The translations under genes were made by a program, and so were the position numbers. Under the pieces are notes generated by a model that saw only the letters and a program-made list of their open reading frames with translations, searched no databases and was not told where the DNA came from. DNA of 64,000 bases from Treponema sp. (lineage in GTDB: Bacteria > Spirochaetota > Spirochaetia > Treponematales > Treponemataceae): positions 1-64,000 of the forward strand of contig JAFZWX010000200.1 in the NCBI GenBank assembly GCA_017617145.1. The letters run 5' to 3'. This document shows, one piece after another, positions 17,036-26,737 of the stretch. Position 1 is the first letter of the stretch; each line of letters starts with the position of its first letter.

Positions 17036-20000
17036 TTAAAAATTAAATTTCCAGGAAAGCGAAAGTGTTGTAGACGGTACATAAGATTTGAATTTCATAC
17101 CGGAGGTAATATCCCACGCCATATCCCACCTTATGTTTAGTACCGGTAGTTCCAGCTCCAGACCAAATTCCGGCTGGAATAGAAGATTACCCGTAGACAG
17201 ATATTCTGCATCTGAATAATCTGATGCAGACATATTAAGCATTGCATCTACATACAAAGCGCTTCCAATGTACTTACCTATATAAACAGTTGAGTTATCA
17301 AAAAAGTTACCAACAGACAACCTGTTTGTTTCATTTCTTTTTGTACTCAAATTAATAGTATTCTGCAATATATTGGTACGTACTGAAAATATATCAAAAT
17401 TCAACAAATTCCGCAACTTGTTTTCAATATCTCGCATAACTGTTGTCTGAAGATAATATTCACCTGCAGAAACTACCAGAGCACCTACAGAATCTGAATC
17501 TGCAAGAACAATTTGTCCCATAAGTAAACGTATTTCATTTTCTGATTTTGGCGGGACAGAAGTAAAACGAGGATTAAAATCCAAAAGATACTGATTTTCT
17601 GCAGAAAGGATAATTCTTACAGTCTGACCATCTGAATCGCGCTCACGAGTTTCGGCACGAATTGTTACAATTGGATTTGTAATTTCCTGAGGATTAAATT
17701 TTATGTTTCCTTCTTTTATATAGAAATTGCGGCTCAAATATGCCACATCACCAGATTTTAATTGAAGAGAACCATCCAGTTGATAAAGATTTGAAGAAGT
17801 ATCAATTTTACAGTTAACAGCAGAATAAGGAACAAATACACAACGTAAAAGCGGATCAAAAGTAAGCGAAGAATGAGTTCCAACCTTAAGCGAAAGATCT
17901 GTCGTTATGCTTATATCCTTCATTTTTTCCGCAACATCTACACTGGTGTTGTTATTTGCATTATTATTATTTGCAGTTATTTCCGAAATATCAGAAACAA
18001 TATTCAAGTTTTCTGCAAAAATACTTCCCGAAAAATCAAAATTCTTATTTTCCCAGGTTAAGAGTAAATTTACTTCAGCATCACTGTCCAGTTTTAATAA
18101 AGGATTTTTAAATCGAACAGGTACTGTCTGTTTATCAAGAGTAACAAGTTTCATGTCAAAATGATCTAAAGACCACTTATTCATATAAACATGTGAACTC
18201 ATCTTAAATTTCTGTACATTTTTAAGACTATAAACAGATTCTGTAAGTGTAAATTCATTATTTGCGGCTGTAAGAAGCATCTTATCGGTAGAAAGCTTTT
18301 GATCAAAAAGGAAAGGCAGATAGAATGACGGGTTTGTAATAGAAAGAGCGCCTTTAAAATCTGGAGAACTAAAAGGTCCGCGCAAAGTGATTGTTCCCTT
18401 TAATATACCCTGTTCAATTTTTAATAAATCGTCAATTGTAAGATTATTTAAAAGCCTGCTTAAATCGATATTTGCATTAGAAACCTTTATAAATGGATCT
18501 GAGCCATTGAAACTTCCTGTAATTTCGGCTGAAATTGTATTTCCCATTTTCCAGGATGCATAAAGACCTTCATCTTTACCATAAGTACCAAAAAGTCCGA
18601 GATTTTCGGAAGAATAGAATGAAAGGAAATCTTTTGTATAATTTACAGAAAGATCAAAAGCAACAGGTTCCTTAACCATAGTTCCGCTTAAAGACGGACA
18701 CGAAAGTTTTAAATTAAGGCTTTCTGGCAAAACGTTTCCTTCCGGTACATACGAATCTTCAATTTGAAGAACAAGCGGTACATTAATAGATTTTACTCCA
18801 TCTACTGTAAATAGTGCGTTTATGTTTCCAGTATAATCTTTTAAAGATGCGTTTCCAGAAACTTCTGAAACATTCCAGTTTTTTGCTTTTAGTGAAAAAT
18901 CGTTAATTGTAAGGTCACGTTCTTCAAGAATTACAGATCCACCTGCCGAAACAATTTCGTCATTCAACAGGAAGGTTAGCTTTTGTACAGATGCTGTTGC
19001 ATAAGGATGTTCAAGCGTACCAGAAAGATATACACTTGCAGAAAGTTCATTGTTTTCGTGCTTTACACCCATAAAACGATTTAAACTGAAATTTGAAATT
19101 TCAATCATTGCATTTGCATAAAGAGAATTAAAAATTGTCTGCGAATTAAGAACAACAAGCTCAGGATTTGAGACAAAAGCGTCAATAATAAAAGATTCAT
19201 TAGCAATTTCATCACGCAGATTCATTTGAATACCGGCCGAACTGAATACGTTTCCGTCAATGTTAATTGTTACATCGGAAGTTCCGGTAAGTGAAGAATA
19301 TAAATCGGTATAAGCAATTGAATTTATTTGTGCACCATATTTTGTGCCGCTTCCAGAAAGCTCCAGTCTAGGATTTACTGAAGAATCCGGATTATCTTTT
19401 TCTATCTGAAGGTGCTGCAGTGTAACCTGAGGGCCCTGCTCCTTTGTGTAATCAAACAGCGTATCAAGCGAAACTATATATGCTGAGTTTTTTAGCATAA
19501 ACGGCAGACTTTTGAATGAAGCAAAACCATCGAATGATTTATTTTTTCCAAAACGAAGTTCTGCATCAGTACCATAATCACCGGTAAGGGTTATAACTTC
19601 AGGCATTATAATTCCGGAAAAATGATACGGAATTGAAGAAGAAAGTATGTCTATCGTATAGAATTTATCAGAACTACCCGGCATAGAATCAAGAGAAGCA
19701 GTTGCATCAAGAGCAAAAGAATCATATACAAGATAAAAATTATTTACCTGAATTGACTGTTCGTTTCCGTTAACAGCAAGCATCAAAACCTGATTATCTT
19801 TTTTAGTATTAGCAAGAACCAGATACGGCAGATTATATGAAATTGATTTTAAGTCTGTTGAAAAATATGCATCGCCGGAAAATACAAAATCAGAAACTGA
19901 ACCTTCGGCTTTTTGTATTGCCGCAGCTTCTTTTTCGCCTAAAAACTCTTTTACAATACCAAGAACAGAATCAAGATAAATTGTATTTAACGAAAGGCTT

Positions 20001-21466
20001 GTCTGAAAATATTTTGATTCAATAAGATAACTTCCATCAAGTTTTATTATTCCCTGAGAAAAACCATCATCTTCTATATGTGAATAATCGCTTACTTCAA
20101 GATCAAAATCGATTGAATCATTTCTTGGCATAATACGTGACTGAAACGCAGTCAAAGCTTTATCACCAATAAAAATCTGTGGTGAGAAAATCATGAAACC
20201 GGAATTTTCAAGAGCATCAAAATAGACTTCGGTAGAAATTGTCTGGCCGTTTGCAAGAACAAATTTTTGTAAATCGGCAATTCCATCAAGCTGCATAGTT
20301 TTAAAAACATACGAAAGACTTGCCTCTCCACCATAGTTTTCTCCATCTACAACGAGTGAATTAAGCCTTATTTTTTTGTCGTTACCAGAAAGAGAATATT
20401 TTACATCTATTTTTCCGGGAACTAGTGTTTCTGGTACAAAAACTTTTCCATTTGAAGAATAAGAAACAGTATTTTCTTCTAAGTTATACTTTGCATTTGC
20501 TACAAGCGTTAAAGAAATATTTTTTATTTTATTCAAAAGATTTTTATCTGAAACAGAAGAGAATACAGAAGCCGGACTTAGATTGTCTGTCTGAATTTTT
20601 GCTTCGGCTTCTTTAAGTTCAAAATCATAAATAAAATCAACGGCGATTGGAATTACATTTTGAACAGTTCGTAGCGTTGCTTTATTCTGGTTATAAGTTG
20701 CAAGGAAATTCAGTTTGTTTAACTTAAACTGTCCCTGAGTAAAATCTGCCAGATTAATATTTACAAAAGAATTATCAAACTCCTTAGTAATTGTTCCGTT
20801 GAATGCAATATCGCCTGCAGCATTTATTTTTTCACCATAAACAACCTTGGCTGCTGTTTTAAGATTAAAATCAATTGATTCTTTATCTTCGGGGTTTAAA
20901 ACTCTGATTTCCTTGACCAGCAAGGAAGCGTTAAGAGGATTTTGAATGTATTTTAAACTCAAATTTTTTACAGTTATATTCGGAGGAATATAATCCATAA
21001 TCAATTTTACCTGATTATAGATATCCGGCTTGTTATCTTCCTCCTGCCCTGTATCTGGCGGTGCATGATACGAATTAAATTCTTTAATAAAATCTATCAG
21101 CTCAACAATATTCAGATCAACTCCGTTTATTGAAATTCCTTTTAAGATAGAATCATAATTTCGTTTTAAAAGCGGCAGAATTTTATATTTAATATGAGTA
21201 TTTTTAACAGAAGCAATTGTTCGTCCATTTCTGTCTTTTATAATAATTCCCTTAATACCAAGATAAGCCAGCACAGATGGAGAAATAGAATCGTAAGAAA
21301 CTGTTAATCCTGTTTTTTCAGAAACTTCATTAACAAGCAGGTGGGAATATTTATCGACAATTGTGCTTAGCCTTTTGTACATTGGCACAGATAAAAGGAC
21401 GGCAACAGAAATAATAAAGAGAAAAATAATTATGCAGATTTTAGTTATCAACGACAACTTTTTCAT
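17036..21466 (-). CDS. tamB: TamB-family envelope protein (DUF490)
   Basis: 1476 residues. One N-terminal membrane anchor (about 9-30) is followed by a long, strand-rich region with repetitive hydrophobic/polar alternation, as in AsmA/TamB lipid-transfer proteins. The last 400 residues resemble the conserved TamB domain (GSLQLKSGDVAYLSRNFYIK, ITNPIVTIRAETRERD, and a final aromatic SLSWKFNF). TamB spans the periplasm and helps move phospholipid or assemble outer-membrane proteins, usually with TamA, a BamA paralogue. No TamA is beside it. The next gene is BamA, so BamA may be its partner. It lies 8 bases after the LolC/E permease stop. Confidence 0.88.
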   Translation of the reverse strand: MKKLSLITKICIIIFLFIISVAVLLSVPMYKRLSTIVDKYSHLLVNEVSEKTGLTVSYDSISPSVLAYLGIKGIIIKDRNGRTIASVKNTHIKYKILPLLKRNYDSILKGISINGVDLNIVELIDFIKEFNSYHAPPDTGQEEDNKPDIYNQVKLIMDYIPPNITVKNLSLKYIQNPLNASLLVKEIRVLNPEDKESIDFNLKTAAKVVYGEKINAAGDIAFNGTITKEFDNSFVNINLADFTQGQFKLNKLNFLATYNQNKATLRTVQNVIPIAVDFIYDFELKEAEAKIQTDNLSPASVFSSVSDKNLLNKIKNISLTLVANAKYNLEENTVSYSSNGKVFVPETLVPGKIDVKYSLSGNDKKIRLNSLVVDGENYGGEASLSYVFKTMQLDGIADLQKFVLANGQTISTEVYFDALENSGFMIFSPQIFIGDKALTAFQSRIMPRNDSIDFDLEVSDYSHIEDDGFSQGIIKLDGSYLIESKYFQTSLSLNTIYLDSVLGIVKEFLGEKEAAAIQKAEGSVSDFVFSGDAYFSTDLKSISYNLPYLVLANTKKDNQVLMLAVNGNEQSIQVNNFYLVYDSFALDATASLDSMPGSSDKFYTIDILSSSIPYHFSGIIMPEVITLTGDYGTDAELRFGKNKSFDGFASFKSLPFMLKNSAYIVSLDTLFDYTKEQGPQVTLQHLQIEKDNPDSSVNPRLELSGSGTKYGAQINSIAYTDLYSSLTGTSDVTINIDGNVFSSAGIQMNLRDEIANESFIIDAFVSNPELVVLNSQTIFNSLYANAMIEISNFSLNRFMGVKHENNELSASVYLSGTLEHPYATASVQKLTFLLNDEIVSAGGSVILEERDLTINDFSLKAKNWNVSEVSGNASLKDYTGNINALFTVDGVKSINVPLVLQIEDSYVPEGNVLPESLNLKLSCPSLSGTMVKEPVAFDLSVNYTKDFLSFYSSENLGLFGTYGKDEGLYASWKMGNTISAEITGSFNGSDPFIKVSNANIDLSRLLNNLTIDDLLKIEQGILKGTITLRGPFSSPDFKGALSITNPSFYLPFLFDQKLSTDKMLLTAANNEFTLTESVYSLKNVQKFKMSSHVYMNKWSLDHFDMKLVTLDKQTVPVRFKNPLLKLDSDAEVNLLLTWENKNFDFSGSIFAENLNIVSDISEITANNNNANNNTSVDVAEKMKDISITTDLSLKVGTHSSLTFDPLLRCVFVPYSAVNCKIDTSSNLYQLDGSLQLKSGDVAYLSRNFYIKEGNIKFNPQEITNPIVTIRAETRERDSDGQTVRIILSAENQYLLDFNPRFTSVPPKSENEIRLLMGQIVLADSDSVGALVVSAGEYYLQTTVMRDIENKLRNLLNFDIFSVRTNILQNTINLSTKRNETNRLSVGNFFDNSTVYIGKYIGSALYVDAMLNMSASDYSDAEYLSTGNLLFQPEFGLELELPVLNIRWDMAWDITSGMKFKSYVPSTTLSLSWKFNF

Positions 21467-21474
21467 CTTTTTCT

Positions 21475-22815
21475 CTAAGCCTTCCTTAAAATATCAAGTG
21501 GTTTTTCCTTACCTGCTTTTACAGAAGGAATAATCGAAACAAACAGAGCAAGAAGCACTGTAGACAAACTGATTAATATAACCTGCGAAAACGGTAAATC
21601 AACAGGAATAATCTGAAGATAATAAGCAGGATCCATAAGATGAATTGCATTTATTTCATCAGCAGGTACACCTTTTAAAAAATATCCTGCTTTTGCAACT
21701 ACGTTTACTGTCTTTTCTATAAACCTTACAATCTGATTTGCATTAACAGCTGCAAGTAGCCCAAACGGTAATCCTAATGCAAGACCTCCAAGTCCACATG
21801 TCATTCCTGTAATTATAAATGCAAAAGTAATTCCAGATGGTGTTGCACCAATACTCTTTAAAATTGCAATTTCTTTACGTCGCTCCATTACAAGCATAAT
21901 TATTGCCGAAGAAATATTGATTGAAGCAACAAGTACAATAAGAATCATAACAAAAACAAGCATTACTTTTGTAGACGAAAAATTTTCAAACTCTGCAGTA
22001 TGTACCTGATCCCATCTATAAAAATTTATATATTTTCCGTAAGTTGCTTTTAACTCGCGTTGAATACGAACAAGATCAGGCGAATAACTTTGTGGAGTTT
22101 CTATCATTACTGTATAAGAGGCATTTGCAAGTGAAACAAATTTATATGCCGTTTCAAGAGGAATGAAAACCCACAGTGCATCAAGCTCCTGATATCCTGA
22201 AGAAACTATTGCAGCAACCTTAAAAGAAGTTAGTTTTGGAGATTGTTTTCCGTTTACTGTTTTTATTGTAATTATACGGAATGTATCACCCGCATGGACA
22301 TCGAGCATTTGTGCCATTTTCTGACCAATAATTGCCTGTGTTCCGTCAGCTTCATCCTGATTCTCGTATGACTCAACATCACCTTCTAATATAGTAAACA
22401 GTTCACGAAAAGCTTTATTATTTGTAAATATATTTTTATCAAGAGCCCTTATTTGTGCACCTGTTCTCATTTTTTTTCCGGCTGCAAGTGCTGTAACACT
22501 AATTTCCGGATATACACCAAGAACGCCATCTACTGTTTTAAACTGCTCTGCATATTCACAGTAAGAATCGGCGGTTTGTGTATTGCTTAATTTTGGCGAA
22601 ACATATGCCTGTATATTATTTGATGAAAGACCTATTATTCTGTCGGTCATTCCCTGAATCATTCCATTTGTAATTGAAAGAACAACAATTAGTGGTACAA
22701 TACTCAACCCTATGCACAAAAGAGCCCCCCAGAGACTTCTTCTTGCCGAAGATTTTTTCTCTGCTTTTGGGAAAATAAGGCTTTTTGCAAACATAAGAGA
22801 AGATTTAAATGTCAT
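21475..22815 (-). CDS. Lipoprotein-release ABC permease, LolC/LolE family (second copy)
   Basis: 446 residues with the MacB-like layout: one TM near 25-50, a periplasmic domain (about 55-275) and three TMs in the C-terminal FtsX domain. MVMERRKEIAILKSIGATPS, the coupling-helix region, and PSVKAGKEKPLDILRKA at the end are family features. LolC/E with LolD lifts lipoproteins from the inner membrane to the carrier LolA. Its start overlaps the lolD stop by 4 bases. The paired permease at 23512-24831 is different in sequence, so the transporter is probably a heterodimer. Which one is C or E cannot be told. Confidence 0.85.
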   Translation of the reverse strand: MTFKSSLMFAKSLIFPKAEKKSSARRSLWGALLCIGLSIVPLIVVLSITNGMIQGMTDRIIGLSSNNIQAYVSPKLSNTQTADSYCEYAEQFKTVDGVLGVYPEISVTALAAGKKMRTGAQIRALDKNIFTNNKAFRELFTILEGDVESYENQDEADGTQAIIGQKMAQMLDVHAGDTFRIITIKTVNGKQSPKLTSFKVAAIVSSGYQELDALWVFIPLETAYKFVSLANASYTVMIETPQSYSPDLVRIQRELKATYGKYINFYRWDQVHTAEFENFSSTKVMLVFVMILIVLVASINISSAIIMLVMERRKEIAILKSIGATPSGITFAFIITGMTCGLGGLALGLPFGLLAAVNANQIVRFIEKTVNVVAKAGYFLKGVPADEINAIHLMDPAYYLQIIPVDLPFSQVILISLSTVLLALFVSIIPSVKAGKEKPLDILRKA

Positions 22816-23519
22816 TTACCACTTCCTTTCAAGTCTGCAGGCTCAAGTTTGCCTTTTACAATCTTAAAACAGTTTCCACCTTTTTGTGCCAGTGACATAT
22901 CATGAGTTACAAGCAGTAAGGTTTTGTTATATTTTTCTACCATAGAAAATAGTAATTCCCCAATGAGTGCAGCGTTTGCAGGATCAAGATTTCCGGTTGG
23001 TTCATCTGCAAGAATCAAAGCCGGATCGTTTATAAGAGAACGTGCTACAGCAACACGCTGACGTTCACCTCCCGAAAGCTGTGAAGGAAGATGATTTTTT
23101 CTGTCATAAACACCAACATCCTGTAAAAGCTGGAGTGCTCTTTCTTCTGCTTCTTTTTTTGGAACTCCCGCAATGTATGCCGGCATATAAACATTTTCAA
23201 CTGCAGTAAAATCTTTTAATAAATAATGAAATTGAAATATGAGTCCAAGAAAAGAAGAGCGGTATTCTGCTATTTCCGATTCATCAAGTTCAGAAAGATT
23301 ATATTTTCCGTCTACCCCTGCAATAACAGAACCAGAAGTTATTTTATCTATTCCACCTATTATATTTAAAAGAGTGCTTTTTCCACTGCCACTTTCTCCA
23401 ACAATTACAACTTTACTGCCTTGTTCAACAGCAAGATTTAAATCTTTTAAAATAGTAAGGCGCTCGCTGTCAGAAATATATGTTTTTTCTAATGCTTTGA
23501 TTTCAAGGATATTACTCAT
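22812..23519 (-). CDS. lolD: Lipoprotein-release ABC ATPase LolD
   Basis: About 235 residues from the ATG at 23519 (MSNILEIKALEKTY), preferred to an upstream in-frame start because it overlaps the previous stop in the form ATGAGTAA. It has Walker A GESGSGKSTLLNIIGG, Q-loop LIFQFHYLLKDFTAVENV, signature LSGGERQRVAVARSLI, Walker B LILADEPTGNLDPANA and the switch LLVTHD. It powers the flanking permeases on the cytoplasmic face. The LLKDFTA segment fits the LolD/MacB class. Confidence 0.93.
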   Translation of the reverse strand: MSNILEIKALEKTYISDSERLTILKDLNLAVEQGSKVVIVGESGSGKSTLLNIIGGIDKITSGSVIAGVDGKYNLSELDESEIAEYRSSFLGLIFQFHYLLKDFTAVENVYMPAYIAGVPKKEAEERALQLLQDVGVYDRKNHLPSQLSGGERQRVAVARSLINDPALILADEPTGNLDPANAALIGELLFSMVEKYNKTLLLVTHDMSLAQKGGNCFKIVKGKLEPADLKGSGK

Positions 23520-24831
23520 GATGAAGCACCTCCGCAACTGTCATTTTCAATACATTTTTACTTGCTGCCCACGATGCGAGTAAAGGCGAAATAATTCCAA
23601 ATAAAGCAATCATAACAACTTCCCTGAAAAATATTCTTGCAGGAATATTCGCATAGACCGCATAGGAAGAATTTTCCTGAACATACATCAGATTCTGACG
23701 GTTAAAGATTGCTGTTACAAAATATTGAAGCCAATACATTAATCTTGCAGCAGCATTAAACATGAATTCTGTATTTACGCTTATTAAAAGCCCCAGAATT
23801 ACTCCAGCAAAAGCACCTGCAGCACCTGTCGTAAATCCACGCATAATAAAAATAGTTTTTATATCTTTATTTTCGGCACCAATTGCAGAAAGTATTGCAA
23901 TCTCGCTTCTTCTTTCAAATACAAGCCTTCGCATGCCATTATAAATATTTATTCCAACTACTACAAAAATAATTGCCACAAGCAGTAAAAGCATATTCTT
24001 TTCTATTCTTAAAGCTCCAAAGAAGGATTTATTATATTCCCGCCAGGATTGAAACTCTGCTTGTATTCCTGCATTTGCAGAAGCTTTTTCAAGCGCAGCG
24101 ATTGTTCTTGAATCTTCCTGAGAATTTTTAAGTTTAATTCCATAGATTTTTTCAGCTGACTTTCCAAAATATTTTTCACCGGCAGAAATGTTAATAAAAG
24201 AATAGGCACTGTTTATATCTGAATACCCTGTTTTAAAAAGCCCCGTAACAATAAAATTTCTGTCTCCGCTCAAAAGAGAAACATCACTTCCTCCGCTTAA
24301 AACCAGAAGATTTACAGTTTCTCCAACTCCTACCCTAAGCTGATGAGCAAGGGTATAACCTAAAACAATATAATCAGGCTGTGAAAGGTCAAAGCTTCCT
24401 TCAAGCATTGTTATTTCTTTATTAAAACCTTTATCATTTATATATACTTCTGGTTCTATTGCTCTTATTACTGCTGCATTTTCACGGCCGGTTTCATCTG
24501 TCATAAGTGTCTGGGCTTCGTAAAAGGGTGTTATGGAAAGGATATTTTTATTATTCATACACAAGGCTTCAAATTCAGAAGAGTTATCCTGCGAATTAAG
24601 ATTTGCCCTTATATGATATGAAGAAACTTCCATAATAGCATCAATAAAATTCATCTGAAATCCGTTCATAACACTCATTACTGTTATAAGAGTCATAACT
24701 CCAAAACAGATTCCAAGAGTTGCAAGAATTGACGTAACGGCAGAACGACCTTTTCTATCTACACGTGCAAAACGGCTTGAGACAGCATTAATCCATTTTA
24801 TTCTGGCTATAAATGAATTTCCCTTATTCAT
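23512..24831 (-). CDS. Lipoprotein-release ABC permease, LolC/LolE family (first copy)
   Basis: 439 residues. The first TM (about 35-60, ATLGICFGVMTLITVMSVMN) is followed by a periplasmic MacB-type domain and three C-terminal TMs. The cytoplasmic motif GMRRLVFERRSEIAILSAIG matches the coupling region of the family. It overlaps both neighbours by 8 bases: the lipoprotein gene upstream and lolD downstream. Together with lolD and the second permease it forms a complete LolCDE-type transporter for outer-membrane lipoproteins, which are abundant in this window. Confidence 0.86.
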   Translation of the reverse strand: MNKGNSFIARIKWINAVSSRFARVDRKGRSAVTSILATLGICFGVMTLITVMSVMNGFQMNFIDAIMEVSSYHIRANLNSQDNSSEFEALCMNNKNILSITPFYEAQTLMTDETGRENAAVIRAIEPEVYINDKGFNKEITMLEGSFDLSQPDYIVLGYTLAHQLRVGVGETVNLLVLSGGSDVSLLSGDRNFIVTGLFKTGYSDINSAYSFINISAGEKYFGKSAEKIYGIKLKNSQEDSRTIAALEKASANAGIQAEFQSWREYNKSFFGALRIEKNMLLLLVAIIFVVVGINIYNGMRRLVFERRSEIAILSAIGAENKDIKTIFIMRGFTTGAAGAFAGVILGLLISVNTEFMFNAAARLMYWLQYFVTAIFNRQNLMYVQENSSYAVYANIPARIFFREVVMIALFGIISPLLASWAASKNVLKMTVAEVLHHE

Positions 24832-25843
24832 AGTCCTTCACCCGTCTTCGAACTCCATTTTCATAGTAAACATCACGCACTTTCATATAGTTTTCGTAGT
24901 CGGTTTTTACACTGTATATACTGTCAAATATAATTGTAGTGCTGTATGTTCCTTTTTTAGAGTATTCTGTTTTTGTCCTTAATACTCCATTCTCGTAATA
25001 TTCATAATCAGGCGGTATATCGTCTGAATCTTCTGCAAGTTTATCTACCTTGGTGTAAATAAACACTTGTTTTTTTATATTTTCTGCTTCTGAGACAGTT
25101 TCACTTGTTATGCGGTTCTTTTCGTCGTAACTCCAGATTGTAGTAGATATAGGAGAATTGCCATTAACCGCATATTTTTCTGTGCTAATAACTAAACCAT
25201 TTTCATTGAGTTTGGAAACGAAAATCGATGTTTCTGTTTCAATTTTTTTTTCAAATGGTTTCTTTTCGTCGCCATTATACGAATATAGTTCTGTTCCTGT
25301 TATTCTGGCATTTTCAACAGATTCCATCTTCCAGTATTCTTTTTTTGTAAGTCTGAATAGTTCATCATAAAATAATCTGACTGCTGCTTTATTTGAATAA
25401 TGAATAAGAACGGAAGAATCTTCCTTTGTAACAGGCAAAAAGAGTTCGGAACCATATTCCATAACTTTTAGACGGTTATAAGAATCTATAAGACGTTTTT
25501 CTACAGTTTCAACTTGAGGAACAGTTTCATTGTTATTCTGTGATGATTCTGATTCGGTATTTTCAATAATTGGAGAAGTAAAATTTGACTCATCTTCAAG
25601 AAAACTCAAGACTTCGGTTCCATAACGTTCTTCTTCTGCTAAGAATTCTTCATCAATTTCAACATCTTCTTCAACAGAAGGTTCGACAGAAGTCTGCTCC
25701 TCTACTTCAGAAGACACAACAACTTCTGCAGGTTGTACAGTTTCTGCGGTTTGTACAGCTTCGGCAGTTTGTGTTTTTTTCCGAGAACAGGAACATAATG
25801 TAAGAAGTATCAGGAGCAATCCTGTAAATAATTGTTTTTTCAT
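24824..25843 (-). CDS. Lipoprotein with acidic linker and YwqK/MORN-like C-terminus
   Basis: 339 residues from MKKQLFTGLLLILLTLCSCS (an upstream in-frame ATG adds five residues and is less likely). The lipobox LTLCSC marks it as a lipoprotein. A Glu/Val/Thr-rich spacer (about 25-110) should hold the folded part away from the membrane. The C-terminal half contains short strand repeats such as YYENGVLRTKTEY and VYYENGVRRRVKDY, like YwqK-type repeats. Many treponemes have a similar protein next to the Lol genes. The stop overlaps the permease start by 8 bases, so it may be a cargo or accessory of LolCDE. Function not known. Confidence 0.7.
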   Translation of the reverse strand: MKKQLFTGLLLILLTLCSCSRKKTQTAEAVQTAETVQPAEVVVSSEVEEQTSVEPSVEEDVEIDEEFLAEEERYGTEVLSFLEDESNFTSPIIENTESESSQNNNETVPQVETVEKRLIDSYNRLKVMEYGSELFLPVTKEDSSVLIHYSNKAAVRLFYDELFRLTKKEYWKMESVENARITGTELYSYNGDEKKPFEKKIETETSIFVSKLNENGLVISTEKYAVNGNSPISTTIWSYDEKNRITSETVSEAENIKKQVFIYTKVDKLAEDSDDIPPDYEYYENGVLRTKTEYSKKGTYSTTIIFDSIYSVKTDYENYMKVRDVYYENGVRRRVKDYE

Positions 25844-25861
25844 CCGGCAATAATGCAATTT

Positions 25862-26734
25862 TTATAAACCCAAAAAGTCATCTATATAATTTTCGGGATT
25901 AAATTGAGAAATATCATCATATTTTTCACCGGTACAAATATATGCTACAGGAATACCAAGCTCTCGGCCGATTGAAACAGCAACTCCACCTTTTGCTGTG
26001 GAATCGTATTTTGTAAGGATTATTGCATCTACACCGACAGCTTCATTAAAAACTTCTGCCTGACGAAGAGCATTCTGACCTGTTGTAGCATCAATTACTA
26101 TAAGCTTTTTATAACAGCCTTCATCTGCCTTTGTAGTACAGGTTTTATTTATTTTCTGAAGTTCACGAACAAGATTTTCTTTATTATGAAGACGGCCTGC
26201 TGTATCTGCAAGAACAAGACCTTCGCCTTTTGCTTTTACTGCTTCGGCAGCATCAAAAACAACTGCAGAAGGGTCTGAACCATGCTGATGACTTATAACA
26301 CGAACTCCAACCTTTTCGCCATGCATTGCAAGCTGTTCAATAGCAGCTGCACGAAATGTATCTGCAGAAGCAAGAACGACATTTGGAACACCCTTGTTTG
26401 CATACATTCGTGCCATTTTTGCAACGGAAGTAGTTTTACCAACTCCGTTTACGCCAAGAATCATCCAGATATTTGTTTTACCTGATTCTGGTTTTAGTTC
26501 AACAGCTTTTACACTTTGAAGCAGAAGCTTTTTTAACTCCTGAATAACATCTTCCTGTTCCTGAATCTTTTTTTCTGCACAAATTCCTTCAAGTTCATCT
26601 ACAATCTGGAATGCAGTTTTTGCACCAATATCGCCTTCTACAAGAATATCAGTTAATTCTTCATAAAAATCATCACTTATTGCCGACTTTTTCTTAAAAA
26701 GTGCTTTAAATTTTTCACCAAAAGATTTCTTCAT
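25862..26734 (-). CDS. ftsY: Signal recognition particle receptor FtsY
   Basis: 290 residues. It has a short N-terminal helical segment, a four-helix N domain and the G domain: G1 GVNGVGKTTSVAKMA, DTFRAAAIEQL, DTAGRLHNKENL (G3), TKYDSTAKGG (G4 region) and ICTGEKYDD near the end. FtsY docks SRP-ribosome complexes at the Sec translocon. The acidic, membrane-binding A domain of E. coli is absent, as in many non-proteobacteria. It lies 3 bases from the PEGA-like gene and 18 from the lipoprotein. Confidence 0.96.
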   Translation of the reverse strand: MKKSFGEKFKALFKKKSAISDDFYEELTDILVEGDIGAKTAFQIVDELEGICAEKKIQEQEDVIQELKKLLLQSVKAVELKPESGKTNIWMILGVNGVGKTTSVAKMARMYANKGVPNVVLASADTFRAAAIEQLAMHGEKVGVRVISHQHGSDPSAVVFDAAEAVKAKGEGLVLADTAGRLHNKENLVRELQKINKTCTTKADEGCYKKLIVIDATTGQNALRQAEVFNEAVGVDAIILTKYDSTAKGGVAVSIGRELGIPVAYICTGEKYDDISQFNPENYIDDFLGL

Positions 26735-26737
26735 ATA